Assembly (NCBI RefSeq): GCF_000001735.4
Contig: NC_003075.7
Span: 6,759,001 to 6,823,000, forward strand
Length of the DNA: 64,000 nt
Direction: 5' to 3'
Source: Arabidopsis thaliana
Taxonomy: Eukaryota; Streptophyta; Magnoliopsida; Brassicales; Brassicaceae
The translations under genes were made by a program, and so were the position numbers. This document shows, piece by piece, positions 1-11,787 of this stretch; the first letter of the stretch is position 1; every line of letters begins with the position of its first letter. The notes beneath the pieces are model-generated. The model searched no databases. It was not told where the DNA came from and saw only the letters and a list, made by a program, of their open reading frames with translations.

Positions 1-302
1 TTTAATAGTTTGCTCACTTGGTCAAATTTTCAAACATATCTTTTAAAACCTTTAAATTCCAAAAGAACACGCTTCGTTTTAGTACATTCTCATCATTCAA
101 ATACCAAAAATCTCACATCTTTTTCCTAAACCACAATCACATGTTCTTAATCTAAACCTTACTATAAAAAAGTTAAAAAGCTATCACATCTCTTCACCTT
201 CAATGTCAAAAGTTTTTCCAAAAAATTCATAACTATTTCTTCCGGTCACCGTAAACCGGGGTTTTACCGCCTTTCGAATTTACTCAAGACACTAAAAGTA
301 AC
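1..302 (+). promoter_or_regulatory. WRKY41 upstream region
   Basis: This is the AT-rich upstream and 5' leader sequence of the WRKY gene that starts at 303. GGTCAA at 20-25 is a W-box (TTGACC) on the other strand, so regulation by WRKY proteins is possible; that is inference. No ORF of note lies here. Confidence 0.4.
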
Positions 303-1763
303 ATGGAAATGATGAATTGGGAGCGGAGGAGTTTGCTAAACGAGCTAATTCATGGACTAAAAGCGGCCAAGCAGCTTCAGGGTTCGTCTTCTCCATCGTT
401 GTCAGCTTCTTCTTCATATTTGACGACGGAGATAAAGGAGAATCTCTTACATAACATAGTTTCTTCCTTCAAAAAAGCTATTTTGATGCTCAACGGATCC
501 ACCACACAACACAATCCAACGATAGAGCTTGCGCCTGATCCCCTAGCTCATCCCGGAAAGGTTCCAGGATCTCCAGCATCGATCACCGGAAATCCGAGAA
601 GCGAAGAGTTTTTCAATGTAAGATCGAAAGAATTCAACTTAAGTTCTAAAAAGAGGTAAAAATTTGAACTTAAATTAGCGTTATAAAGAAGAGAAAAGCT
701 TATTAAAATTTAATAATAATAATAATAATATTAGAATTCAAAAAAAATAGCCAGATTTTTTGAATTAGAGATTTGACAATTAATGAAAATTTGCAGGAAG
801 ATGTTGCCAAAGTGGACAGAGCAAGTGAGAATTAGCCCAGAGAGAGGCTTAGAAGGACCTCATGACGATATCTTCAGCTGGAGAAAATATGGCCAGAAAG
901 ACATTTTGGGCGCCAAATTCCCAAGGTACATCATCATACTCTATCATCATCATCATAATCATCATGTTTACGAATAGTACATTTGTTAAAAGATTGGTTA
1001 ATAGCAGCGGATAAATGTTGAGTATAATTATATGAGTAATATATACCTAAAATTACTATTCAAAGTGTATTCTCATATTAAAAACTATTTTGCATAATTT
1101 AAATATCGAATATGTAATGAATAATTCTGAATATAATACAAGATAAATTAGATATTTAAAATTATTATCCGAGTTTGCTATATGAAGGTCGGATTTGTAT
1201 ATAATCAGATAGTTTTTTTTGGCTAAATTTACGTGGCTTTAAGAAGAAGAAAAAATTAGTTTTAGTTTTACTAATTTAGGACTAATTTGTGTTTTTATTG
1301 CAGGAGTTATTACAGATGCACATTTCGTAACACACAGTACTGTTGGGCTACGAAACAAGTCCAAAGATCGGACGGTGATCCAACGATCTTCGAAGTAACA
1401 TACAGAGGAACACACACTTGTTCACAGGGGATCCCACTTCCAGAGAAACGAGAAACCAAACCAAAACACACAGTAGCAGTAAATTACCAGAATCTCAGGG
1501 CCAGTCTTACCGTACGTACCGGCGGACTTGGAAGCGAAGCTTTCTCATTCCCCGTCACGTCGCCGTTATACACTTACGAGTCCATCAACGGTGGTGGAAC
1601 GTTTTACCACCACGTGGGAAGTTCTGGTCCGTCGGATTTCACTGGATTGATCTCAACAAATACTTCCACAGGAAGTTCTCCAATCTTCGACGTTAATTTT
1701 CAATTTGATCCAACGGCTGAGATTAACACAGGCTTCCCCACTTTTTTCCACAATTCGATTTAA
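303..1763 (+). CDS. WRKY41: WRKY transcription factor 41 (group III)
   Basis: A nuclear DNA-binding transcription factor that recognises W-boxes. WRKY41 is linked to defence and to seed dormancy through ABI3 in published work. Three exons, 303-655, 797-925 and 1304-1763, join in frame to 313 residues. WRKYGQK lies at about residues 146-152. The following zinc finger has C-x7-C then x23-H-x-C spacing, the C2HC type that defines group III. The second intron splits the arginine codon just before SYYRC, the conserved WRKY intron position. Both introns are GT-AG with AG|G junctions. The N-terminus (NELIHGLKAAKQLQ) fits the WRKY41/53 group. The protein matches my recollection of At4g11070. A 12-bp direct repeat spans the stop codon (see the repeat entry at 1756). 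Confidence 0.96.
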
Positions 1764-1828
1764 GTAGTACAGTATTGAATATTCTTGAGATTAATATAAT
1801 CCCGATTAGCGCCTAGCGATTTAAGTAG
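1756..1828. repeat. 12-bp direct repeat flanking a 49-bp insert at the WRKY41 stop
   Basis: CGATTTAAGTAG occurs at 1756-1767, where it contains the WRKY41 stop codon, and again at 1817-1828. The 49 bp between them end in CCCGATTAGCGCCTAG. That motif resembles the termini of the CGCCTAG/GATTAAT repeats near 44.3, 48.9 and 53.3 kb. The arrangement looks like a short insertion with a target-site duplication. It left the stop codon intact and lengthened the 3' UTR. Confidence 0.5.
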
Positions 1829-1897
1829 CAGAGTCATTTTGCATAAGTAGAGATGTTCAATATGAGCAAACTTGAACATTCTCTAATTTTTCTTTCT

Positions 1898-4272
1898 CTA
1901 CGACGAAGTCTTGGTCTTATTGTACTCTTCCACTTCTTTCTTGTAAGCTTCCATTAACTCAGCAGCTTTGCTATTGTAAACTTGTTTCTCCTCTTCACCA
2001 AGTTCCTACAACAAAATTGTAACCAAAACCAACTCAATTTCACAACTAACAGTGATAAAATCTTACTCGTTGGATTCGAGTTTCATGATTTATAATATAC
2101 CATCCATTTCAATGAAATGTGAGCAGTAACAGTTGAGTTGTTGATCCCAGGATGTTCTTCTAACACACTCTTTCTTGCGTCTTTGCTGTAAAAAGATTTG
2201 AGATTATAAAACCAGTTTAGCATCTGATTGTTTTGTGGATTCAGGGTTTTAAAGTATATACCAGAAGAGAAAGTATGAAGAAGTAGGCTTTTTGGGTTTG
2301 TTAGGATCAACATTCTCGTTCTTTTTCTTGTTCTTCGCCGTCTCTTTCGTCTTCTGCAAGAAAGAAAACATGTGTTGTGTTAGTTACTGACTTATATCCC
2401 AAAATAGCTCAATGCACTGTGAGTTTAGTATATTAACCTTTATGATATTGTCGGTTTTCTCCTTCTTCTTGAGAAGTTGGAGAGCTTCTTGTTTATGGAG
2501 TTTCATGAATTCTTCTTCTTCTTTCTTCTGGCTCATTGCTTCTTCTTCCTTTGTTCTTTTATATCCTTCCATTTCTTGCAGATATATCTCCTTGTTCTTT
2601 TTCGCCATCTGTTGTTACACATACGTTAAGAACATCCCTTTATTAAACTTCACTTCTTGACACATCAATGTCTATGATGAGTATGGATGAACTAGACCTG
2701 ATCATAAGGAGCCTTTTTTTCTTCCGACAAGTTCTTCCACTCTTCTCCAGCCATCTTAGCGACCTATAATCATCATTCATCATCAACACACACCTTAGCT
2801 TCAAGAGTTTCAAATGACATTGAGAAAAGACAACTCCTAATTCTTTACTTACCTCAATAACGCTTTTGTTTTCTCCTTTTAAAGCAGCTCTCCTCTCGTT
2901 TGCATAGATCAGGTAAGCAGATATTGGTTGTTTAGGCTTCAGGGGATCCTTTATCTTCCTACAAAACAAGAAATTCATTCAGTTTTATAACTTATCATTC
3001 AAAACAAAACAGTTCTCGATTTAAATACTTGAATCAGTATCATTACTTGGCCTTTTTCTTGTTGTCATGTTCAGCTTCCTGAACAAAGTGAAGATACTGA
3101 TCAAGCAATTCCATTGCAGTTTTCTGCTTCTGCTCATCATCAAGAAGCTTCATTGCTTCCCTCTCACGCTTCTCCTTTGTAATAACCTGAAGATAAGCTT
3201 CCTTATCCGCCTGATACTTCTCCTCATAAGGCTTCTTCTCTTCAGCACTAATCCCCTTCCACTTAGCACCCAGAATGTTCGAAGTCTCCTTGAAATCAGC
3301 TTCAGGATTCTGTTTCTTCACTTCGTTCCAATTATCCTTACACCACAAAATATATGGTGTTGATGGTCTCTTTGTTTCAGCACAATCCTTCTTCTTCTTC
3401 TTTCCCTTCTTTTCTTCTTCAGTTTGTGCCAAAGATTGACTAAAAGCAAAAGTCTGTGGAAGCAACAACAATACTCCCAAAATCAATCACAAAATAAACA
3501 TTATCACAACATAGAAATGATACATCAACGAAACATGAAGTAATCTATCGATTTAGCACCAAATTTAACATCTCTATCTTAAACAGAAGCATAGAAATCA
3601 ATCTAACATCTGTGAATGATGATTAGTCTCAAATCTAAGCGAAACTTCCATCAATCATCTTTAATCAATTTCACAGAACCTGAACTAGCTTCAATCTTCA
3701 TCAATAAGCGAATCAACAATCAACAAGCTCCTAAACGCATAAGATTAATCAGATTTTCTGAATATATCCATCCCCAAAATCATCATGAATCAATTTCACA
3801 TAACATGAACTTAGCAACAAGGTCCATCAATAAGCGAATCAACCATCAACAAGCTCCATAACGCATAAGATTAACCAGATTAAAATCATCTCGAATCCTT
3901 TATCAAAAAACCTAATCTGCGAAATACAAGTGAAGAAGAATCAGAGCCAGATCTAGAAAATCGTACCATGTTAGGCTTGAATTCCTTCATCTTCTGCAGT
4001 TTCTTCAGCTCCGTCTTAAGTTTTTCCTGTTCAACTTCCTTCTTCCTCAAGATCTCGTCCTTCTCCTTCAACAAATCCTCAGTTTTCTCCTTCTCGATCT
4101 TCATCTTCTCCAACATCGCTTGCATCTCCATCAGATCTTTCTCAAACGACTTCGTTTCTTTCCCCTTGTCTGAGACCGGTGATGACTCGACGATCTCATT
4201 CTTTTGCTTTAACGCTTTTCTACTGTTTCTCGATTTCTTCGCATGAGCAGGATCTGAAGAAACTGTCGACAT
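1898..4272 (-). CDS. 3xHMG-box1: 3xHMG-box protein 1
   Basis: A chromatin protein with three HMG boxes. The plant 3xHMG family is reported to be expressed in dividing cells and to associate with mitotic chromosomes. Eight exons on the minus strand: 4272-3967, 3453-3047, 2958-2853, 2763-2698, 2608-2438, 2353-2262, 2185-2101, 2005-1898. All junctions are GT-AG and the product is 446 residues. Residues 1-102 are a basic, coiled-coil-prone region (EKMKIEKEKTEDLLKEKDEI). HMG boxes begin near residues 130 (RPSTPYILWCKDNW), 242 (DPLKPKQPISAYLIYANERR) and 369 (DPNKPKKPTSSYFLF), separated by Lys/Glu-rich linkers. Three boxes with a basic N-terminus distinguish it from one-box HMGB proteins. It matches my recollection of At4g11080. 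Confidence 0.95.
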
Positions 4273-4680
4273 TGTGAAGAGAGATTGAGCGAGAGCGAGA
4301 GAGAAATGGAGATTTTGGAATTTGGGATTTTGACGATTAGTGGAGCCTCTGGGTTTATTAAATAAACAAAGGCTTAACGGTCAACATTTTGAAATTCAAA
4401 ACTGTTCCATTTCTGGATTTAAAGAAAATTTTGGCGTCCGAAGAAGATAAGCAGTTATCAACTTTCTCTCTAAAATCTTAACGCCTTGCCGCTTTTTTGT
4501 TTCGACCAAAAGAAAAATAAATAAGAGTATCTAAATTAAAACGCCTTGCCGTTTTATACGTACAATCAAATCTTTTGTGCTGTTTTTAAATTATAAAAAA
4601 GAAAAAACAGTATACCGTACATGTATTTGTGTTGCACAAGATAAGTGTCTTTGTAGAAACTATGGACAATTCTGCTAAAA

Positions 4681-4822
4681 GTGGCCCATAACTTTTGTCT
4701 TATACCATAAAGATTTAAATTTGACATACCATAACAATATGGGCTTAAAGTTCAAGGCCCATAAATGCCTTCCCCTAATTTGACTCACCGTTCGTCCTCT
4801 CTCTATAAATCCAAAACCCTAA
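4681..4822 (+). promoter_or_regulatory. Site II / TATA / telo-box promoter with no gene assigned
   Basis: GGCCCA occurs at 4683-4688 and 4756-4761, and TGGGCT at 4740-4745 (site II type). A TATA box, TATAAAT, lies at 4804-4810 and a telo box, AAACCCTAA, at 4814-4822. In plants this set is typical of ribosomal-protein, translation-factor and snoRNA genes. It points rightward, away from 3xHMG-box1, whose start codon is about 400 bp to the left. Site II elements can work in both directions, so they may also serve 3xHMG-box1. Confidence 0.45.
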
Positions 4823-5640
4823 TACTTTTAATCCAAGTCAGTCTCCAACGCCGACAAAATTTCATCTTCTTCCTCTTCATAGTTTTTCTACTTTCCGTTT
4901 AGTGTTTTTTGTTTTGTTTTTGAGAATGTGATTAAGATTGCTTTGGAAAGGCGTTGCACTCTTTCGTATCCTAAAGAAGGGTGTGTCACCGAAAGCGTAT
5001 AATCAAATATTAAATCCGATCATTAGGACTGCGAAATTCGGATTCGTTCGAATGAACAAAACCTAAGATTCGGTGGTTTTTTTGTCGCCTTCGTAGATGA
5101 GAAACTTCGATTATTATTGAGAAATTGATGGGTTTATAATTGGAATTGCTTCATAATGGTGAACTCTCTTAGATATAAAAAAAGTGAGAGATGTTCAAGT
5201 TTCCGGAGCAAATATTAAACTGGCCAGAATTTAACAGCTCTGTGTTTAATTTTACTATTTTCACAGAGTTACCTGTCTTCTGGTATATATCATCTTAGTT
5301 TGATTCTTCTTATTTATGGATAATTTCTGATTATTGTTTCCCAAATGTTGAACTCGCCCACCAAACCAACTTACTAAACCGGATTGGATCACCATTTTAT
5401 TGACCATTAAACTAAACAAAACCAAATCCAGAAAAATCAGATTTTACATAAATTGATCCATAAGAATGGCTACGTGAACCGAACCGGTTTTCAATTCATC
5501 CAAGGTGATCTATCCGGTTCATTAGAAACTCTAGCTGTTAACCAAATCTCTTCATGTTTACCAAAATTTACATGACCTATATACCAAACCTCTGTTTTCA
5601 ATTCATCCAGTTTTTAAGCCATTGACTACATACAAGCAAA
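4823..5640 (+). other. Possible non-coding transcription unit, then plain intergenic DNA
   Basis: No ORF of useful length follows the promoter-like cluster; the first ATG (4926) is followed at once by TGA. A hairpin with a 7-bp stem pairs CTCTGTG 5238-5244 with CACAGAG 5262-5268. I found no clear C/D boxes (TGATGA/CTGA) that would define a snoRNA. From about 5340 the sequence is unremarkable up to the TBL23 stop codon. Confidence 0.25.
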
Positions 5641-5644
5641 CTGG

Positions 5645-7221
5645 TTATTTACCGGTTCGACCATTCACTATGATCTCCAATATGACATCGTTCAAGTGAT
5701 CAATCGGACCAGGCAAGCACCAATGCAGACAATCGTTCTGTACCGTAGCGTTCTTATCTTTATCAAACGGCCTAAACTCTCTATATGGACCCGGATGACC
5801 ATCGGGTCGAGTCAGCAACATGCCAGCAAAATCCAGAAGCTTTAGATTCTCACTCTCCTGACCCATCTCCGTAACCACTCTCTCGAATTGATTAATCTCA
5901 ACATCTCTCAATATCTTGTTCAGAACTTTCATCTCGACTGCCTCTTCACCCACCGGTTCTGTTTTCTTACAAGTCCCACCGTTATGCCATTCCCCATCTT
6001 CAAAATGATCAGGTATCGAAGTCCGGAAAAAGATCATGCCTTTAGTTTTAGATTTCGCTATGAAGTCCATAACATGGCGCAACGACGTATTGTAAGCATA
6101 GTCGAATCCTAAATCCGTCATGTTCGAACTCTCCGGGCAGCCATGGCATCCAACGGGATTAGCATTCTCGTGGTATACCGCAGTTTTCAAGAACCATTCC
6201 CCTGAAGAGATGATCGCATAGTCAAGGCTCGGGAATAGATCAGTCCATGTATTGTCGAGTTTATCTAGATGAAGCTGAACTGCAGCTGATGAGACACCAT
6301 TTGAGTCTTCAAAGATATCAGCTTGAACAAGAAAAGGTGACCAAATGTTGGATACCGTAAAGTTATACGAAGGAAAATGCCAACGCTTCGATCTATAGTT
6401 CTCATCGTGATACACTTCAACAGGTTTTTCAACCTGAAACATGGAAAAAACAAACAAAACTTACAATCACAAATCTCATTATCCTCAAGTCTGCAAATAG
6501 CTAGCAAGCAATAGCTAAAAACCTTACTGTAGATAGCATACAAAGCAAAGACTCGACATGGTTACGAGCAATGGAGTCACCGATTATAGCCCAAGATTTA
6601 TTCCTCATAAGCTGCAGAAATCTCAGAGAATCAAACCGAGGCAAGGAACAGTCATTAGGCTTCCATTTCCAATTGAGAAAACCAGAATCAGGTCGACCAT
6701 TAGTGATGCAATTCTGGTGAGCATCTACAACGATACCACATGACTCATTCGTGTAGATTGGTCCCAAAGGATCTTTAATCCATTTCCCAGTAAATAGATC
6801 ACACTTCTCCACCTCAATATCTAATACAACAAAACAGATTCTTATCATCACAAACTAACAGAAGCTAATGAACCATTTAAAACTCTTCTAAAGTTGTAAA
6901 CTATCTTTAAGAACCCTAGATCTCAGAAGTTTCCGTAAAAAACAAGGTTAACAAAATTCTACACAGCGAAATCGTTAATGTTATTGATATAATTGAAATC
7001 TTACCGACGGGAATTTGATCTTCGTTATCCGATAAGATAACAGACGTCGGAGAAATCTGGGAATTGGAGTTTCCGGTCACCGACACTTGAACTGGGGAAA
7101 ATTGGCCGAAGCGGAAGACGAAGAAACGAAAAGCGAGACAAGTTATAAGTGTTGCAGCGACGAGTTTTATGAGATATGTGTTTTGTTGAAGATTAGAGAT
7201 TGATTCCCATTTTAGCTTCAT
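5645..7221 (-). CDS. TBL23: Trichome birefringence-like protein 23 (putative polysaccharide O-acetyltransferase)
   Basis: A member of the TBL/DUF231 family of Golgi type II membrane proteins that O-acetylate cell-wall polysaccharides; the substrate of this member cannot be told from sequence. Three exons, 7221-7005, 6820-6528 and 6433-5645, give 432 residues with GT-AG introns. A short cytosolic tail is followed by one membrane anchor at about residues 13-35 (TYLIKLVAATLITCLAFRFF), then a Ser-rich stem. The esterase-type GDS motif is at 153-155 (WAIIGDSIARNH) and the second signature, DCLHWCLPGP, starts at 404. I chose the ATG at 7221. An in-frame ATG at 7323 would add 34 residues ahead of the anchor, which fits the family less well. 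It matches my recollection of At4g11090. Confidence 0.93.
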
Positions 7222-7323
7222 CTTCTTCTTCTTCCCTCGCGCTGAGAGATATACGATTTTTTTTTTTTGGTCAGAAAGTGGAATGTTTTTGATTCCGTAC
7301 TTATTGCCTAAGCGATAAACCAA

Positions 7324-8740
7324 TGAATAATAGAATCCAAAAAGATTAGTGAGTAATTTAATGCTTGTGGGGTTAATGATATACAGAAAGTTAATAAATG
7401 AAACAGAGAATGATTAATGAGGATTCTAAACAACCGTAATTATTCTCTCTCTGATTTTAAGTAATGTTTAAGGTTTTTTACACATATTACAAAAGTTTAG
7501 TTTAATTTACCTTTTTTTGCATAAGTAACTATATCTAAGTCAACCAATAAAAAATATACTATAGAATATTATTGGTCAAAAAATATTAAATACATTTAAC
7601 TTTTATATTGAAAGTTGAAAGCATCATTTAAAATCGGAAAAAACATTCTCTAAATTATCATTTTTAATGATATGAAACCGTCATCAATTGTGTCAATATC
7701 AATAAAAACGATCTCTTCAGTAGAGATGAAAAAAAATTGTATCGCATATGTCACAACTAATCTAATCGTTTATATTATTTAAAGTTTTAATTTCTAAACT
7801 CATAATTTTTACCAATTGTTTCAAAATTTTCACATCTGCAATTTTAACTGCAAAAGTCTCTATATTTTCTACGGTCAAATTCCTTACACCAAAATTTTCT
7901 ACAACCAAAATTGATATAGTTAGAAATAACACTTGTTACCAATCGGTCCTAACACTTTCAGATTATAGATATTGCGGTTAATTAGATAAAAAAGATTCAA
8001 AAATATATTTGATTTCTAAGGACAAACTAAAAAAATTTAGGAGCTTTAGAAAAATTATGTTTGATTTCCAATTATTCTACGTGGTTTTAGTAAAAGATGT
8101 GTTTACTATAAAAACCTTGATTGTAATTGTTTATAACTCATTACTAAAAGTTGTGACTGCAGAAATTACGAAACTAAACTACTACAAAAAAATGTGGAGA
8201 AATGGGTTAAAAAAAACAAGGAAAAAAATTCAATGTTAAATCAACTGAAATTTTTTTCATTTAATTATTCAGCTAATTTTAGGGAAGTTATCATATCACT
8301 ATATATATATATATATATAAATAATACAAACAAACGATGCGTAGAAGAAAAAAAACTGTTGTCCGGTTCACTGTCCAGATCGGGTTTAAAAACATTGATT
8401 TTCATATTATATTCCGAATTTTGTTTTGCCAAAAATCCAATTACTTAAATTTCAGGTCAATTTATGTTAATTTTTTAACATAACCCGATCCAATTCAAAT
8501 TGAAACAAATTTATATTTCTCTTTTAATAGTATAGGAATTTGCACAAATGTTATGTAAAAAACGGAAAATTGGTTTTTTCATATCTTTAGTTTGAACTAT
8601 GCTGCATTTATACACGTATTATACCACAGTTGATTTAACCTAAACTTCAATTTGATATTTAAACTTTCATTTTTATACGAAAACATACATTAATGTTACA
8701 ATGTTAGAATACCTTTAATTTCTGTTGTTAACCTGAATGT
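7324..8740. other. Intergenic AT-rich DNA
   Basis: No gene is supported between TBL23 and the hAT-type element. There is a short (TA)n run near 8300-8318. Small ORFs at 8009-8448 are low-complexity, Lys/Asn-rich and not believable as genes. Confidence 0.5.
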
Positions 8741-9395
8741 TAGGGCTGGGCAAAATATTCGTTCGATCCGCTTTGATTCGGTATATGATTTGGTTTGATT
8801 CGAAAAATCCGAATATCCGTAAGATTTTGGACCAAAGCAAATAGGAAAATGTAGTATTCGTAAAAACCGAATCAAATAACAAATTTTAAAAAAAAAAAAC
8901 CGAATATCCGCTTCGATCCGTATCTTTTTATATATATATTAGAAAATATAGTTATATCTATATATATATCATAATAGTTTGTGTATTGTTGCTATTTTAC
9001 GTTTTTATGTTAAAATGTTTGTTTGATCATTTTTCTCATGTTATGTTTTGATCAACGACATCAAAAACTATCGGGTTTTAGTTTTCGGAATTAGTTTGAT
9101 AACATTTTGTAGACTGGTGGTACCAACAAGTATTTAGTTTTTATTTTGAAAGCATGTTAAATAAAAACTTTGAATATCTGATATAGTTATATAGTATATA
9201 GATTTTTTTTAATATTTAAATATATCAAAGCGGATATCCGCAAATATCACAAAAAATTCTGGATATTCGAAATTCCGGATATCCGGAAATTTTCGAAGCA
9301 AAGCAAAGCAAATCACAAAATCAAGTATTCGTTTAAAACGAATCGAATAACAAATATCACAATTTTTCCGGATATCCGTTTCGTACCCAGACCTA
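8741..9395. mobile_element. Non-autonomous hAT-type DNA transposon
   Basis: The left end reads TAGGGCTGGGCA and the right end, reversed, reads TAGGTCTGGGTA, giving imperfect 12-bp terminal inverted repeats. The flanks are CTGAATGT (8733-8740) and CTGAATGC (9396-9403), an 8-bp target-site duplication with one mismatch. An 8-bp duplication is a hallmark of hAT elements. The interior is rich in subterminal motifs such as CCGAATATCCG and GGATATCCG in both orientations, and it encodes no transposase. Confidence 0.75.
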
Positions 9396-9699
9396 CTGAA
9401 TGCCATATATAAAACGGTAAAAACAGAAAATTAAAGTTCTAGTAAAAAAAACATCGCATCAGTTACAAGGTTTGGATTAAATTAAAAAAAGGTTTGGGTT
9501 AAATTAGCTTAAGAATGAACAATTTATTAATTATTTTTTTGGTCACATGGAATAAACAATTAATTAATTTGAATAATATTACTTAAATACATACAAACAT
9601 TATCTGTCATCTTCGATTACGTTATCATTAACCAACGTTTAGGAGGACTTTGCTTCTTCGTCTTCTTCTCTCTTTAGGTTCTTCAAGTTCGCAATCCTG

Positions 9700-10005
9700 G
9701 TAAGATTTTCTCGAGAAAATTCCATTTCTTTCTATCTGATTCTGTTTACATTGTTGAATGCTTGAAAGAATCTGAGTTTTAACCACACTCTCTCTTCCCT
9801 GTTACTCACCATTTTCTCTCTGAATCCTCCGAAACCCATTTCGATTTCCACAATCTGAGCTCATAAATCTGGTTTAATTCTCATCTTCGTTGCATTTCAG
9901 TCATAAAGAGAACATAAAGCTTGGATATTTAGGGTTTTTGCAGAATTTTTGATTAAGCTTATGAGTTTGGTAATAATCTGTAGAAATTGGTTGATGTTGT
10001 TTCAG
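9700..10005 (+). other. Predicted 5' UTR intron of the coiled-coil gene
   Basis: CTG|GTAAGA at 9700 and TTTCAG|GT ending at 10005 frame a plausible intron in the leader of the gene starting at 10036. This is inferred from splice signals only. Confidence 0.45.
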
Positions 10006-10035
10006 GTTTGGGTTTAGGACAAATCAGAGAAGAAG

Positions 10036-10976
10036 ATGATGTTTGGTTTAGAGAAAACGATGACTTTGGAGCATGAAATTCTGAAGGAGAATCATGAGAC
10101 TCTGTTGAAAGATTATGAGAGTCTTCAGGAGAGGATTAAGCATGCTGAGGAAGCTTATGAGGCTATTAAGTTGCATCATGAGAACAAAGCTAAGGAGCTT
10201 GAAGTGAGTAACAAACGCTTGCTTGAGGAATGTATGAAAGAGAGAAGGGAGAAGGCTAAGGTTAGGAAGACTTTTGAGGAGATGAAGAAGACAATGGAGA
10301 GTGAGAGAACTGCTATTGTTGATGAGTTGAAGTCGAAGAATCAGGAGCTTTTGTTGGGGAAGAAGAAAGAGGAAGAAGAGTTAGTGAAGATGGAGAATAA
10401 GTATGTTGAGTTAGCTGAGAAGTTTGATGTTGTTGAAAAGGAATGTGCTTACTTGAAGTCACTCTATGATGCGGAAGTAGTAGCTTCGGTTACTCAAAGT
10501 GCTGTAATCTCAGGGGTTGGAGAGACTGATAATCTTATTGGTCAAGGAGAGAACGAGGCTAATCAGAATGTGAACAATGCTGTGACAGGTATACATAGAC
10601 ATCTCTGTACCCAAGTGTTGTTTAGTTTACAATGACATTTCTTTTGAATCTATCTTTGTGTGCAGATGCGATAATGATAAGTGATGATGAAAATGATAAT
10701 AATCCACCTATTGAGAGTAACATAAGCTCTCATCGGTCTGGTGATAGAAACCAAGAAGAAGAAGGCAGGAACAGAGGAAACTCAGCGACTGAGAACCGAG
10801 CTTCGGGAGAAACCTTTACTCCGGTATCTGCTAATCATCCACCGCCTTTTTCTCCTTCATCGTCATCTTCATCATCATCATCTTCAGACGGCGCTGAGAT
10901 TGTGCTTAAGCTGCCTCGTAATTGGCCTGAATGGGCAATCCCGAAAGGTCCCGGGAAGGATTCCAACAAGCCTTAG
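10036..10976 (+). CDS. Coiled-coil protein of unknown function
   Basis: Two exons, 10036-10588 and 10666-10976, join in frame (GT-AG) to 287 residues. Residues about 10-150 are an almost unbroken charged heptad-type coiled coil (ILKENHETLLKDYESLQERI). A linker with an acidic patch (MISDDENDNN) follows, then a proline and serine stretch (PPPFSPSSSSSSSSSSDG). The protein ends in a short conserved-looking tail, LPRNWPEWAIPKGPGKDS. No catalytic motif is visible. I recall that the Arabidopsis locus At4g11100 carries the label 'gelsolin protein', but I see no gelsolin repeat and would not use that name. Dimerisation or a scaffold role is possible; function is unknown. The start at 10036 follows a predicted leader intron. 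Confidence 0.85.
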
Positions 10977-11397
10977 AACATTTCAGATGCAACAGAGAGC
11001 CAAAAGAAGTAAATTTGAAGCTGCACTCTTAAGTTAAGCTAGTTATGGAAATCTTCTTACATATTGCTTTCTGTTTTTGTCAGGAGTTTATTTAACAATC
11101 TCTGGAACTACAACAAACTATTCTATCTACTATCAAATCAATTATTCATTCATGAGTATAATAATAGCTGAAACTTTCTGTGTTACAACAATTTCACCAT
11201 AACTAAAATTGCATTTGCATTTGAATACTGCAAACGCAAATTGGCTTTGTATACGCATCTTGTTTATATATGGATTAGTTTTTTCTACATAATTAATGAA
11301 AGCTTTTGTAAACTAACTCTTGAGTACTAACTAATAAGAAAGTTCCGTGGCAAAATAATTTCCGAATCATCGGATAATCATCCATTTACGAGGTTAA

Positions 11398-11496
11398 GTT
11401 CCGGGAACTGCTGGTGTTAAGGTTCTGGAAGATCTCCGGAAGATTGGCATTAGTGAGTTTGATTCTCTTGCTGATCTGTTGTTTGCCATGCCATGA
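11398..11496 (+). pseudogene. Possible gene fragment
   Basis: A 32-codon open stretch followed by TGA, with no start codon, would encode VPGTAGVKVLEDLRKIGISE and 12 further residues. It looks more protein-like than the AT-rich DNA around it, but I cannot name a parent family. It may be chance or the end of a decayed exon. The rest of 10977-11787 shows nothing I can support. Confidence 0.2.
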
Positions 11497-11787
11497 ATAT
11501 GTGCAACAGCTCTTCTCTGTGTAGTGTTCATCACACATGCTTCAAACTAAGCTTATGCAGCTCCTTCTCGACTAGCTTGTCGCTTGAGTTGTCTATGCCG
11601 CGGTATAGAGGTTTAAAGTCGTCATAAACCTGAATCTGACCCTTGAAATCAGCATTAGACAGTCCTTAAACTTTTAGAGCCAGCAAATATGAAAGACAAT
11701 CCTGAAAAATGGATAATCATAAGACCACAAAAGTCTTTTGAAACCATTTAAGATCAGGAGCCAGTACACTATCCGTCTATCAGAATC

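Noticed and set aside
2412..2660. Plus-strand ORFs of 80-100 codons at 2412, 3067 and 3968
   Set aside because: They are mirror images of the Lys/Glu-rich 3xHMG-box1 exons on the minus strand (Phe/Ser/Leu-rich shadows).
7222..7323. In-frame upstream ATG of TBL23 (34 more residues)
   Set aside because: It would put a Lys-rich extension before the membrane anchor; the 7221 start gives the recalled 432 residues.
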